A stretch of 64,000 nt of DNA from Bidens hawaiensis (GCA_021521415.1 JAIQDT010000673.1:248001-312000); one strand, 5' to 3'. Positions 9,680 to 20,497 are shown, counted from the stretch's first letter. Numbers and translations are program-made. The notes: generated by a model not told the origin, from the letters alone.

Positions 9680-10581
9680 TGAAGAAACACTAACCGGACC
9701 CCGGGCAGATTACTGGTAACCTGGGGGTTAGATAGATGTTTCCCACGAGGGGTTAGACCCTTGGAAGATGGTTCTTCTAATAACCTGCAAAACAGACACC
9801 GTGAGCTCGTCACTGAGAAGGGGGGGTTCCTCCTTGTGACCACCCTCCGGCGTGAGAATCAGACTAGATTGCTCTTTAAATATAAAAGTATATTAAGAGA
9901 TTGCTAGAGCAGATATCAGGTATATATGATAAGATAAGATGTTGTAAGATGATCATACCATTGGGGTATTTATAGCCGAAGGTAGGTTTCCAAGGGGTTT
10001 AGCCGGCCCAACACGCTACCAACTGTAACCTATGCACGTGCCCTGCCTGTGAGTGGTGGATAGGTAGCGGCTGACACAGAGCAGGCGTGTCGTGCACTCT
10101 TCCTCTTCTGCCAACTACAGGCTAGGCACGTGGTATGGCAGGAGTTGGTGGGTAGGCGGCGGCTATTGGTCACAGTGCTGTGGCGTGCTGTCTGCCATGC
10201 TGCTGTCAGTGAGCTGTCGCATTCTTGGTCAGATCTTTTGTCTGTACCTCGTCAGGTATCATACAAAAGATCCTCCATCATACGGACTGGCTCATTTAGG
10301 CGGGAGTTTTCCCCCTCCCGCCTTTGCTCATTCCTTCAGGTGACACTGGGGAGAGTTAAGTGCCTTATGCGTGTAGCCATGCTGCGCGGGTGGCCTTCCC
10401 TAATGGCTTGTATCCGAGGCTGCGGGGACAGGCGGAGTCCTTCACCATTGGGAGGCATTTCCTGCGGGACCAGCTTGCGTACTGCGCGTAAGGACGTTAC
10501 GTCTCTGAGCATGGTTGGTCCTGCGGATCCAGTTGGTCTCTGCGCAGACGTCCCTGTTTAGGGTGAGTCTTGCGGGTCCAA
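9680..10581 (-). repeat. 5' LTR of element A, outer end truncated
   Basis: 902 bases matching 1506-2405 almost exactly. The final 28 bases present at 2406-2433 (including the TGAAGAGG start of the LTR) are missing here and replaced by unrelated AATAGGTAATAGG. A TATA box is present on the minus strand at 9967-9974. Confidence 0.88.
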
Positions 10582-10631
10582 AATAGGTAATAGGTAACGA
10601 CTTAGTTTTTTTTTAATATAAAACTGAAAGT

Positions 10632-10994
10632 ACAATGTGTGGTTAGAATAAATTGGATGTTGCTCAACGGTAGAGCACTCATTTTACTAGTGAGAGTTAG
10701 GGGGTTCAAACCTTACTATCACCAATTTATATGGGAGATATGAGGGATGACCCTGGCTTGCCAGGGTTCGAGTCCTGAACTCACCCGGTTTTACCGGCTC
10801 CTCGATGTCGTGCCGTTTGACTGGCGTGGGGCTCGGGTTTTATCCGGGAAGCCCTCAATAGGTGGACCGCTAGGGACTTCGTCCGTTCGGACTCGCGGCC
10901 GGCTCGGACTATCTTTGACCAATGAGGGCCGCGTACGAAAACACGGCGTTACTTAATTGGTCGTTTCAAAAAAAAAACAATGTGTGGTTAGAAT
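10632..10994 (+). mobile_element. tRNA-derived SINE with 18-bp target-site duplications
   Basis: The body (10650-10976) is flanked by perfect direct repeats ACAATGTGTGGTTAGAAT at 10632-10649 and 10977-10994. The 5' part has RNA polymerase III-like signals: an A box in GTTGCTCAACGGTAGAGCAC (10659-10678) and a B box GGTTCAAACC (10703-10712). A second B-box-like GGTTCGAGTCC lies at 10765-10775. The 3' end is an A-run (10968-10977). These features define a SINE. The double B box suggests a composite head, or a canonical tRNA-like arm beside an unrelated match. It inserted about 50 bases outside the 5' LTR of element A. Confidence 0.88.
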
Positions 10995-11910
10995 CCAGCC
11001 AACAAAATAAAATTCACAAACATAGTCCCAAGGTCAGAGGTTAAGTAGGAAATTACGATAAATCCATTAGCCATGAGTTAGGGATGGTTGTATCCTATGC
11101 ATAGAGAGTAGTACAGTAAAGAGCATCTTGAGGTGTAGGACGGGTGTCCCACAATTAACGGTTACGGGGAGTACTTGAAGGTTAAATGTTTGTGTCAGGC
11201 TAAAGATGAAGTACTTGTTTGTACTTCGTGCTTTCATTGTTTTTCACACCCAGCTGTTCATTAGCTGTTCAGTCAACGGTCAACACTGGGTAGCCACAAA
11301 TTAAACCTTGTCATTTTACTTTTACATAAATGTCATCTACAAAACACAAAATGCTTTTATAAAATATTTAAAAGAAAATTTATGCATTTTGATGTTGTGT
11401 TTTAGGATACAAAAAACCAATATGGGTTATTAACTAATTAATTCAATTTCAAAAATAATAAAATAATTTTATTATTAAATAAAAGAGCATTCTACTAAAG
11501 TACTAAACCTTCCCAAAATAAACTTTCAAGTACGACTATTTTAAATCATTAACAAATATTTTAGCATCTCATTATAATAAACTATTAAATATGGCAAGGG
11601 CAAGAACGTAATTTGCGTTTGATAGAGGAAGAAAAAGGTAGTTATAATTGTTTGATACCCAAAAGACAAGAAAATGAAAAGAATCTTGTGAAAGAGATTG
11701 AAGTTGAAGTCAAATTGACTGTTAGAGATCCATTTATCCATCTACCAAAATTACAATTTCACCCTCCAACCATACCCTAACTTCTATGGTGATTCCCAAA
11801 TGCTCCCAAAATACCTAAGATAACCCCAATCTTCTAGCTAAAATTACAAGAATACCCCCATCCTCTAATAAAAAATCACCCATCTCCTCTTTACAACATT
11901 CATCATGCTC
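10995..11910. other. AT-rich spacer, no gene seen
   Basis: AT-rich DNA between the SINE and the terminal exon of the host gene. The only frames are short and low in complexity (for example 66 codons on the minus strand at 11541-11741, rich in Phe/Ile/Tyr). The part next to 11910 is probably the 3' untranslated region of the neighbouring minus-strand gene. Confidence 0.5.
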
Positions 11911-13217
11911 TCATTGCATCCTAAATTCGATATCCCTGGATCCTCCTTCATTCATCATTTCCTGCCATCAACATTTTAGATAAAACATAAGAACTTATAA
12001 TCACATTACAAAGAAGAGAATAACCATACAAAAGACTTATACATAATGCTTTGAATATTATACACAAGGCGTTACTTAAAACACTTAACATATTGATTCC
12101 AAAATGAATGACATATATAACATATCAAGATTCAAATAAAGCTAAAGTCTTTACTAAAAAATATTAGGCTTCACAAGAACAACTTGGGGTGTGTTTGGGA
12201 TTGCTTATTTAAGAGAAAAAGGACTTTTTGTTAAAAGGAATTATTAAATTATAAATATTTTAAAAAAAGTTTTGAAAAAAATGTTTGGATTAGCTTATGT
12301 GTTAGGGAAAACCAAAATGACTAAAAAGGACACGTAATAGGTTTGAGAGTTAGAGATGTGTAATAGGTAAATCAAACCCATTAATTTAATAAGTTACAGA
12401 TTTCTAACTTTTCAAAACCCCTTTATTTTGCCTTCTCCATAAGTTAAAATCCACAATGCCTTATGATTTGCCAAACACCTTATACACCTTATTAACTTTT
12501 CAAAAAGTTTATAAATTATAAGTTGATGAAAATAAAGAACCCCGACCCCTTGGTTATTTATTTATCTCTAAAATATGTTCCAAACAAATTCAAATACTTT
12601 ATATTTTATGAGACAGATTCCATTTAAGAATAGTGTTTTAGTAATTTAAAAACCTTAAAGCATTCAATAAAGGTGACACTGATTAAAATATTAAATCTTG
12701 AAAACAGTAAATAATAAACTACAACAATATATGCCACGCATTCAAAGAAAACAAAAACCTGTGAAGTTTTGGAAGCATGACCAGCAGCATCTTGACCCGA
12801 CCTAGATCCATCACCCTTATCGGATCTTTTCGACCCAATATGCGATTTCCGGAGCCCCAGAAACCCTTTCCACCGTGTGCTCGAAGCTTTAGGCGGCCTG
12901 AACGAAACACCACCACCACCGTCATCATCTTCTCCGGCAAGCAGCTCATCCCGGAGGGTAGTCTTCTGTCCGACAGCATTATTAATATTATTATCCTTAA
13001 ACGGCAACAACCGGCCCTTAAAGAACAGCTCGTCAGCCGTCATCATGGCGTTATTAGAAACTGAGAACTCGAAGTCGGAGGAGACCGGCGGCGCGGTGTA
13101 GTCTCTGGTGGGACGGTGGCGGGAGTGGGCGTCGGCGAAGTCGTTGGAGAAGGAGATACGGGGGCTCATGGGTGGGTTGAAGGCGGACTTAGGGTGGTCG
13201 GAGTTAGGGTTATACAT
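11911..13217 (-). CDS. Conserved plant protein of unknown function (TADELFFKGRLLP / RWKGFLGLRKSHIGS family), two exons
   Basis: Exon 1 is 13217-12759 and exon 2 is 11961-11911, giving 169 residues; donor CAG|GT at 12758 and acceptor GGCAG before 11961 keep frame 0. Exon 1 encodes SPRISFSNDFADA, DFEFSVSN, MMTADELFFKGRLLPFK, a TTLRDELL segment, then STRWKGFLGLRKSHIGSK. I recognise this motif order from small plant proteins, some annotated as DUF1645-like or membrane-associated kinase-regulator-like, with a short last exon of about the same size; function is not established. There is no signal peptide or membrane span. I chose the ATG at 13217 (MYNPNSDHPKSAF) because upstream in-frame residues look like leader; a later ATG (MSPRISF) is possible. 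The intron (about 800 bases) holds a possible small DNA element at 12188-12479. A TATA box lies at 13351-13360. Confidence 0.75.
12188..12479. mobile_element. Possible MITE inside the intron of the host gene
   Basis: GGTGTGTTTGG at 12188-12198 faces CCAAACACC at 12471-12479, a short inverted repeat of the sort that ends many plant hAT-type MITEs. Internal arms are only loosely complementary and I found no target duplication, so the call is weak. Confidence 0.35.
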
Positions 13218-13350
13218 GATGACGTAAGAAATGATGACGTGGAGTTTAAAGATGCCATGAAGATAAAGGAAGCGGCATGGCATTGATGAAGGAGAGATAA
13301 TAAGGGTAGGGGAGTGAGACTGAATCACTGTTACATGGAGGTTGAGGTTG

Positions 13351-13360
13351 TATTTATATA
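13351..13360 (-). promoter_or_regulatory. TATA box of the minus-strand host gene
   Basis: TATATAAATA on the minus strand, about 135 bases before the chosen start codon at 13217, preceded by a CCCACG motif. Spacing suits a plant promoter with a leader of about 100 bases. Confidence 0.55.
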
Positions 13361-13439
13361 CGTGGGGATCATGGACTTCTGGGGGGAAAACCTATCAACC
13401 TCAAATTTGAATCATTCAATTTTTTTCAACTTTTTTTTA

Positions 13440-13945
13440 TTTATATACTAGGTTTTATCCTAATACGGAGGTTGTTTTATATTTTTCGTTTTTAATATTG
13501 ATATACACTTTTTATTTTAATTTTATATATTGTAAGAAAGTTAATAATATACTTAGGGTTTGATGATGAAGGGTTCACAAATAAATGACATTTTCTAACT
13601 CTTTTAAAAGCTATATGGGTTTGGTGAGAGACATGACTCGTTTATTTTCTTTACTATAAAATTGTTTCTTAACTATAAATAATATATTTTTTTTAAAAAA
13701 TTGGATATAAATTTTTAGTAAATCCCTATTTTATAGAATTTTTATATCAAATATTTGATTAGATAAATATAATGAGATGTTATAACCTGTTTAAGTGTTA
13801 TCTGGATTCTGTGAGACCCATACCCGTGAATTTGGGTCAAATGTTTGAAAAGCCTCAATTTGCAAATAAAACAATCAGATGGATTGAGAGAATGTAGGAA
13901 ACAACCAGAAAACTTTTAAATGTTTTGATTATATATATTTAAGAT
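13440..13945. repeat. Left copy of a ~500-bp degenerate direct repeat
   Basis: Same orientation as 16655-17170. Shared landmarks include AAGTTAATAATATAC, GGGTTTGATGATGA/GGATTTGATGATGA, ACTATAAATAATAT and GTGAATTTGGGTCAAATG. The ends (CTAG near 13449) resemble Helitron-type termini only weakly. It could be a dispersed repeat or the LTR of a lost element. Confidence 0.6.
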
Positions 13946-14199
13946 CAATATAAACTGCACAGTTTCATAATATGATAAATATTTACAATTGATACATAAG
14001 AAAAATTACTAGGACAATTTGAAAAATCTTAAAAACTTTAAATCTTTTCTCTAGACATCCGAAAAATACTTGTGTAAAAAACGTGATTTAACCTAGCTAG
14101 TAGAAGGAATAATGATATTATACAAGAAACAATTATATATATATATATATATGTATATATATTAAAAACCAAAATATCTCTCTCACATTTATTACTATT

Positions 14200-14530
14200 C
14201 ATCAAACGTACTTGAATTTTTGCATATTGTACAAGTCTCTAAATGCATTAAGATTTTTCAACTTTAGTTCATTTTTGTCACACAAGTTTAATGAATATAT
14301 TTTTTGGCCCTCTACTTTAATGAATTAATTTTAGTTCACTAAACTTTTGCCATGCAAGTTTAATAGACATGATATTCGGCCGTCTGCTTTAATTACAAAC
14401 TTTGGTTTATTAGACTTATGTTACTAAAGTTTCATATATATACTTTTTGATCTCTCAACTTTGGTAATAGATGGTAATAGAACTTTTACCATTATAACTT
14501 AAAGCTTTACTTTTTGGTCCATCCACTTTA
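14200..14530. repeat. Degenerate tandem repeat, unit about 85-90 bp
   Basis: About four diverged units with the pattern ACTTTTGxCAxxCAAGTTTAAT, a T-rich stretch, then GGxCxxTCTxCTTTAxT. There is no coding potential. Origin unknown. Confidence 0.45.
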
Positions 14531-14781
14531 GTACTGAAACTTTTGTCAGGATACTTTTAGTATAATAAATTGAACTAATTTCAATCGAATTTCTAATGCG
14601 TAACACCGCATTGCACGGTACTTTTTGAACATGTAATGCATTTAACCCGTTACGTCGCAACGCGGGGATATGAATACTTGTTACAATCTGTAACATCGAG
14701 AAAATACCCCATCTAATTTTGGGTTAAAAATGTAAATTCTAAAAGATAAATGATCAAAAATGAAAATTCTGTTTTTCATGA

Positions 14782-15037
14782 ATCTTCGCGCGACGCGAAG
14801 CTGAACTGAAAATAATTTGCAATACGCGAAGTAGCTGGCACTGAGACCAAGATAAATGTCTTTCCCGCTACGCGAAGTGTTCCTTCGCGCGACACGAAAC
14901 ATCGTTAAGAAATCTGATACACGTGTCCAACTACGTGTCAACACATGGCACGTTCTAAGAAGCCACATGGCCTGACATGTCAGACTAGCCGTTCACGCGG
15001 CGTGAACTGCACAATTTGTCCTTCGTGCGATGCGAAG
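14782..15037. repeat. CpG-rich dyad array upstream of the solo LTR TATA box
   Basis: The perfect dyad CTTCGCGCGACGCGAAG lies at about 14783-14799. Imperfect relatives occur at about 14823, 14873-14899, 14992-15008 and 15019-15037. All are within about 270 bases upstream of the TATA box at 15053. Confidence 0.75.
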
Positions 15038-15052
15038 AAAACAAAAATTTAG

Positions 15053-15060
15053 TATAAATA
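15053..15060 (+). promoter_or_regulatory. TATA box of the solo LTR
   Basis: TATAAATA in AGTATAAATAGGGC, placed in the first quarter of the LTR as expected for the U3/R boundary. Confidence 0.6.
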
Positions 15061-15666
15061 GGGCAGCTACGGGTTTGAACCATCTCATCCCATCATACCT
15101 TCTAAAACACATACTTAGCCTTGAAGTTCGTGCCAAGAGTTTCCCGACGTTCCGAGAGCTTGTTTTCACGAAGATTTGTACGAGAAACGAGGTTCTGAAA
15201 CCCTATTGACGACCAACCGACTCATTTAAACGAAGTACTGCCAAAGAGTTGCCGATCTTTTCTAGTTCATATTCTCGAGTAGTCGTCTAAGGTAGAAATT
15301 ATGCTTTAGTACCTTATTACATAGCCATATAGAACCTAGTTAAGAGTATAATTGTTAAACGTAAATTGATTTTCTAAACACTGCTTTTACTAAAGTTAAG
15401 ACGTTACTTTCATAAGAAGTAATGTTATCAAAACTATATATTTTGACGGGCATGTAGTAAGTGGAAGGGGAATATCATTAGTAGACTCTTCTTGCCTAAG
15501 ATAAGTAATTCGTACTAATCCCAATCAGCAGCTAGACCCGTTTACTTACCTTGAGAAGTTTGCCAGCGTGATTGAACCTGTTAGGCCAAAACATGCTATC
15601 CCAAACGTCATATGTAAATACAAAGTATATTTTCATAAACGACTATAACTCTGCTAAGGTTAGGTC

Positions 15667-15752
15667 AGACTTAAGGTCTGCTGAATATATCAGACTTAAA
15701 GTCTGCTGATCACACTTAAGGTCTGCTGAATTAAATCAGACTTAAAGTCTGT
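15667..15752. repeat. Four tandem palindromes in the solo LTR
   Basis: CAGACTTAAGGTCTG, CAGACTTAAAGTCTG, CACACTTAAGGTCTG and CAGACTTAAAGTCTG, separated by short AT-rich linkers, each able to form a small cruciform or hairpin. They lie downstream of the LTR TATA box, so they would be in the transcript. Confidence 0.85.
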
Positions 15753-16654
15753 TGGTTAATCAAGACATACTATCAAGATACTTATGCATACATATTACAA
15801 ATATAGGTTAGTAGCATACTGAAAGGAAAAGGTTCTGAACATCACCGAACTGACAACAGCAGATGAATACGTTAAACCTTTAACCAACTGAACTGATTTT
15901 ACTCTTGTAGTAAACAGGTTGTTTATTGCAAAGAGTCTGATAGATGTTTGCATGAGATTACTTGTCTCTAAAATCGTTATAATACAAAATATATAATAAA
16001 AAGCAACTCAGACCGAATACACATGTGTCTGGATCCATACATAACTGACAATTGGCATACAAAACCAAGTCAATCATAACCAGTTCTCCAACAGGGTCAC
16101 ATAGCATAGGGGAAGACTGTCTTTGAGCAGGGCCATGTAACTCAGGGAACCTTTGAATTGTGTGTTTAGGGCGGTGGTACAAATCTCGGGAATTACAGGG
16201 GCTATAAAGTATTTTATCGAGTCAACGCTTCACCATCATATAGCTAACGTATTTTTCCAACCCTTGCAGGTAATTAAGTGCTGATAGTATTAAACAAGGT
16301 TTTGAAGTCAGGAAGATAGAAGATCGCTCAAGATGGCTCTATTTTGAATACAATCATTGTAATAATAATATAACAACATTTTGTAACCGAAAACTCGGGT
16401 ATTTAATTACCGAATAATTTTGCAATGTAACTTAATATTTTATATACAAAAGACTTCCGCTATAATGAACCGCTACTCTGATATATTTACAAAACAGGTA
16501 CCAACAATCTGTGTCACGCTCCTAGGCCCTGGATCGGGGTGTGACACAATCAATCATAATGATCTCCAAATATGGTGCATGATGATTGCAATAACTAAAG
16601 ATGCTTCACAACTACAACTTAAGTTCATAATACCATAAACATGTTATGTTTATG

Positions 16655-17170
16655 AATTACTAGTTTTATCCCTCATATTACGGGGTTGTTTTACATTATT
16701 CGTTTCTAATATTTATATATTTTTTTGGATTTTAATTTTATTTATTTTAAGGAAGTTAATAATATACCTAGGATTTGATGATGAGAGGGTTTCACAAATA
16801 AATGAGATGTTATAACCCGGTTAAAAAGCTATCTGTGTTTGGTGAAACCCATGACCCGCTTATTTTTTTATTATAAAATTGTTTCTTAATTATAAATAAT
16901 ATCTTTTTAAAAAAGTCGAATATTAATTTTCAGTATATCCCTATTTTATAGGATTTTCATATCAAATATTTGTGAGATTAATTTTTAATTTAATGAGTTG
17001 TTATAACCCGTTTAAGGACTATCTTGGTTTGGTGAGACCCATATCTGTGAATTTGGGTCAAATGCATAAGAAACCTTTATTTATAAATAAAGCAATCTGG
17101 TGGCTTAAGAAAATATAGGAAGCAACCAGAGAGCTTTTAAATGTTTCGTTTATATATATTTAAGATTGTT
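16655..17170. repeat. Right copy of a ~500-bp degenerate direct repeat
   Basis: Counterpart of 13440-13945. The solo LTR sits between the two copies. Confidence 0.6.
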
Positions 17171-17507
17171 GAATGTATTTACTTTAGGGTTGACTCAAGA
17201 ATACATTCTCCATCTATAATTACATTAAAAATATCATTTTTTCTCTTACATTTTTAATTAAATAATATTCTTTTATACTTTTATCGTTATCTTTCCATTC
17301 TACTTCACTCACAATCATTTTAAAAAACATTAAAAAATTATAGAGATGAAACAGTGTATTTCTCCAAGTTTAACCATGAATCGTAACATTTTCTCTCTCA
17401 TCATTTCACAACCACTTTTAACCATCTATAAAAATAGAGAGCCCCTCACATAATTTAGAGAATGAATTGAGAATGCTCTAAGAAAGTTACAATAATATTG
17501 TTTTGAG

Positions 17508-17508
<1 letters not shown>

Positions 17509-17542
<34 letters not shown>
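17509..17542. repeat. (TA)n microsatellite
   Basis: About 16 uninterrupted TA units. Another shorter run is at 18415-18436. Confidence 0.95.
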
Positions 17543-17546
<4 letters not shown>

Positions 17547-17691
17547 TAAATTGAGGTAATACTTTTTTTTCTTGAAAATGGAAGATTAAATTGGATGAAG
17601 GTTTGTGTTGTTTTAAAAAGAAGAAAAGCCACTGAGTTATTATACCCGTGGTTATATATCGTGTTTAGGTGTCGATTACTTAACTAGTAAT

Positions 17692-18124
17692 CTTGGTTTT
17701 AAAAAGCGAGAGGTGAAGAAAAGCGACGATGTTTAAAACAGAAGCGTGAAGCGCTTGGCGCAAAAGCGAGAGCTTTCGTGCTCTAGGCGAACGCATTTAT
17801 ATAATTTTTATATATGTATATATCATGGGTTTTAGCATCTTGACTTACGATGTAGCTATATTTAAGCATTATATATGATTTAATATATAAACTACCTACA
17901 CATACGACCTAAAAAGCATATTGTACAACATTTAGATGCTTAAAAACTACTTGCGTAAGAAAAGCGAGTGCCTCACCTTCGCTTTAGGTGGCTTTTTGCC
18001 TAAAAAGCTCGCCTCAGGCTCGCCTTTTGAACATTGCTAGCCTTGACTAGCCTAAAGCGAAGAGGCCCTCGCCTTATGTCGCCTCTCGCCTTGGCTCGCA
18101 TCAGGCGCGCTTTTTTAAACCAAG
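17692..18124. mobile_element. hAT-type MITE with 8-bp target duplication
   Basis: Inverted ends CTTGGTTTTAAAAAGCG and CGCTTTTTTAAACCAAG, flanked by the perfect 8-bp duplication CTAGTAAT (17684-17691 and 18125-18132). The subterminal parts are rich in AGCGAGGCG/CGCCTCGCC-like words on both sides, giving a foldback look. 433 bases, no transposase. An 8-bp duplication is diagnostic of hAT-type insertion. Confidence 0.85.
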
Positions 18125-18240
18125 CTAGTAATCCTGAGTACTTCTTGTCTAAACCTAGTTCGAGTACTCACAACTCTCTAGTTGACCGAACAATAACGTT
18201 TAAACGAGTGACCTATACCTAGATCAAACGTCGTGGGCTA

Positions 18241-18260
18241 GCCCCCCCCCCCCCCCCCCC
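18241..18260. repeat. Homopolymer of 20 C
   Basis: Uninterrupted C run. Length may be uncertain for technical reasons. Confidence 0.9.
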
Positions 18261-18451
18261 GAAGGAGAGTTCTGATTGGTTGTCATACACCTTGCGCCTC
18301 GTCTACCTTTCAAGCTCTATAACTCACTCCACCTCGCCTTAGGCGACCATGGTGAGCTTTAACCTACCATGAATAGCCTTAGTACAATGTCGTACATCAC
18401 ATTAGTTTACATCATATATATATATATATATATATGTATATGTAAGAGCAA

Positions 18452-18775
18452 TAATTTGAAAACTTTGATGAGTTTTAAGAACTTTAAGAAGCTCATTGTT
18501 AACCACGCATTTAATTAAATATGGTAGATTACGTGGTTGAGATTAAATCTATTTAAAAAATTAAGTAGAAGAGAGAATAAATATGTACAGTTATTACATT
18601 TATTTAAACATTCGTTACAACTATGTAAAAAGTCGACTAAGTGTGTAAAAAATTTGTAATTTTTCTACATACATGTAATATACATATATTACATATATGT
18701 AAAAAAAATAAAAAAAAATTGTTACATTGAGTTCTTTCGAGTTCTTAAAACTCAAAGTGGTTCTCAAAAGAAATC
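18452..18775. mobile_element. MITE with ~45-bp inverted ends
   Basis: The left end (TTTGAAAACTTTGATGAGTT, then TTAAGAACTTTAAG) is the near reverse complement of the right end around 18727-18775 (CGAGTTCTTAAAACTCAAAG). AT-rich interior, no frame. Target duplication not resolved. Confidence 0.6.
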
Positions 18776-18819
18776 AATCGTACACACACACACACACGTA
18801 TTTATCCACTTGAGTTATT

Positions 18820-19125
18820 AAAATAAAAATCCATTTGAGTTGTAAAAACTTTAGAAACTCATTCTCAACCACATGTATTTAATTAAAGTTTGAAATATCT
18901 TATGGTTCACAATTAAAGTTAATAAAAATGTAAATATAAATATAACTTTTTATCTCTCCTGAAAACATATATAAAAGTTAGTAAAAAAACGTTAAAAGAT
19001 GGTAAAACAATTTTTTTTTATTTTTCAATTTTTTGTATTAAATGTAACAACATATATTATATGTTTAAAAAAAACGATATTACATAGGGTTTTCACAACT
19101 TAAGTGAGTTTTTATTCTATACTTC
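18820..19125. mobile_element. Second related MITE
   Basis: Left end AAAATAAAAATCCATTTGAG pairs with the right end around 19088-19120 (CTTAAGTGAGTTTTTATT). It shares internal words (CAACCAC, ATTTAATTAAA) with the MITE just to its left, so two copies of one family landed next to each other. Confidence 0.55.
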
Positions 19126-19905
19126 TCCCTTATATATTATTATTGATAGTGCAAATAGATGTGTGAGCCTTTGCCACAGATATCTCATTGCAAAATGAGT
19201 GATTAAGTTTTCTTTTTCTAGACAACACTTTAAAGGTTATTATTTTCGTGGTTCTGAGAGGAAATACATTATCTTTTTCTAGAAGACACTTATAGATTAG
19301 ACTTAGATGTAACTTCCGTTGTAGTCACCACACTTCAAATGTCTTCGATCATAACAAAATACATTTACTTAAACATATGGTGCATGCTTTAACAGTCATT
19401 TAAACAAGAAATGTCCTTAGGGCGTTATTAATAAGTTTTATATGCACAGACCAAATAACATTTTTCATACAGTCGTACACTATAAAAAAAAAATACATCC
19501 CTCAATATTCTGTATCTTGTCTATGGTGAATGTGAGATATTGGGAGTACTCATATGTGTAGTTTTATTTATTTTCAATAAACTAAAGGAGTAATGAATTT
19601 CATTTTATTTTTTTATCAATAAAATGGGAATATGAAAAACATGGGATGATAAAAAAACAATGGAGGGAGCTGTCCCAGTCCATGGCATGCATCAGCTTAT
19701 CATGTGATGATGGGATGGTTTTGTCACGACCGTCAGTAGTTATTGGTGGCACTACGCTCAGTATTTACTATTTATTGGTGGCGATATTAACACATATTTA
19801 CTCATCATATCTCATATCATGCATGCCGATATTAATTGGTAAAGGAATTTTCAACAAACAAAATGAAGTTATCTTATATAGTCATATTTATGTTAAAAAT
19901 ATCTC
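19126..19905. other. AT-rich spacer, no gene seen
   Basis: Contains only short frames without family resemblance, including 87 codons at 19646-19909 that end inside the next element. No RNA gene recognised. Confidence 0.5.
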
Positions 19906-19908
19906 TTA

Positions 19909-20191
19909 GGCTATCCGCTATGGTGGGGGGCTTCGAAGCCCCTCAACGATGCCACGTCATCGCCTTGTAAAAAAGGGGGCATTGAAGCCCATCCTGCAAA
20001 TATACACACACACACATATATATGTGTGTGTGTGAGTGATGAATAAAGAGAGGTCCCGCCACCACTCCTTCCGCGCTGGTCTTCCTCTTGGCGCCTCTCC
20101 CCACCGCGCCCCTACCGACGGCGCCCTGCGGCGGTGTACGACGCCCACGACGCCCCCTTCCTCCCCCTTCAGCGTCCCATACCGAGCAGTC
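19909..20191. mobile_element. PIF/Harbinger-type MITE
   Basis: Ends GGCTATCCGCTATGG and CCATACCGAGCAGTC are imperfect inverted repeats (about 10 of 15) flanked by TTA on both sides (19906-19908 and 20192-20194), the usual Harbinger target duplication. A (CA/TG)n microsatellite pair lies at about 20003-20034. The right half is GC-rich and contrasts with its AT-rich surroundings. Confidence 0.7.
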
Positions 20192-20194
20192 TTA

Positions 20195-20492
20195 TAGTGT
20201 ACTAAGACACATAATCATAAATATATATCTAGTTTTATTGGATGCCGACTTTATTTTGTCTTTTCTTCTATCTTAAAAATCGAGTGTAAAACAAATATTA
20301 TGCAAATTCATATTGCGTATGTGTTAAATTTTGCCAATTGGTTATATGTTTGCTTAAGATATTCGAGTAAAAGTTACATAACATAAAATTGTTGCAACCT
20401 TCCTCCCTCCTGTCATCCTATCATCAACAGATATCTTAGCGATTTCACATTAGAAATTCTTGAAAATCTCGAGCCTTATACCACAGGTCTTC
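20195..20492. other. AT-rich spacer left of element C
   Basis: No gene or repeat recognised. It ends in the 5-bp target duplication ATTAT (20493-20497) of element C. Confidence 0.5.
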
Positions 20493-20497
20493 ATTAT

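Larger units (their letters stand above)
1506..10581 (-). mobile_element. Element A: non-autonomous Tat-like LTR retrotransposon with gag and an antisense gene
   Basis: It reads on the minus strand. In order come a 5' LTR (9680-10581), primer binding site, gag (9614-8154), a short scrap of the pol 3' end (about 8075-7980), diverged repeat modules (7830-6840), an antisense five-exon gene (3677-6650, plus strand), about four 97-bp repeats, a polypurine tract and the 3' LTR (2433-1506). Protease, reverse transcriptase, RNase H and integrase are missing. LTR ends are TGAAG...TTCA. The two LTRs are almost identical over about 900 bases (I noticed a 2-bp indel and a few substitutions), so insertion is recent. 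The outer 28 bases of the 5' LTR are absent and no target duplication can be paired. A gag-only element of this type fits the published TR-GAG description; element C is its pol-bearing relative. Confidence 0.85.
14689..16546 (+). mobile_element. Solo LTR of a Ty3/gypsy element
   Basis: 1858 bases from TGTAACATCGAG to GGGGTGTGACA, flanked by a perfect 5-bp target duplication CAATC (14684-14688 and 16547-16551). No internal region remains, the usual product of recombination between two LTRs. The ends resemble those of the Tekay-like element B (TGTGACATC...GGGGTGTTACA), so it is probably a chromovirus LTR. It contains a TATA box at 15053-15060, dyads of the type CTTCGCGCGACGCGAAG upstream of it (14782-15037) and four CAGACTTAAGGTCTG-like palindromes at 15667-15752. 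Confidence 0.9.

Noticed and set aside
9031..9719. Long plus-strand frames opposite gag of element A
   Set aside because: Shadows of the minus-strand gag frame, which has clear gag motifs.
10659..10720. Possible tRNA gene
   Set aside because: A and B boxes are present, but the sequence does not close into a cloverleaf and is followed by a SINE body with an A-tail and target duplications.
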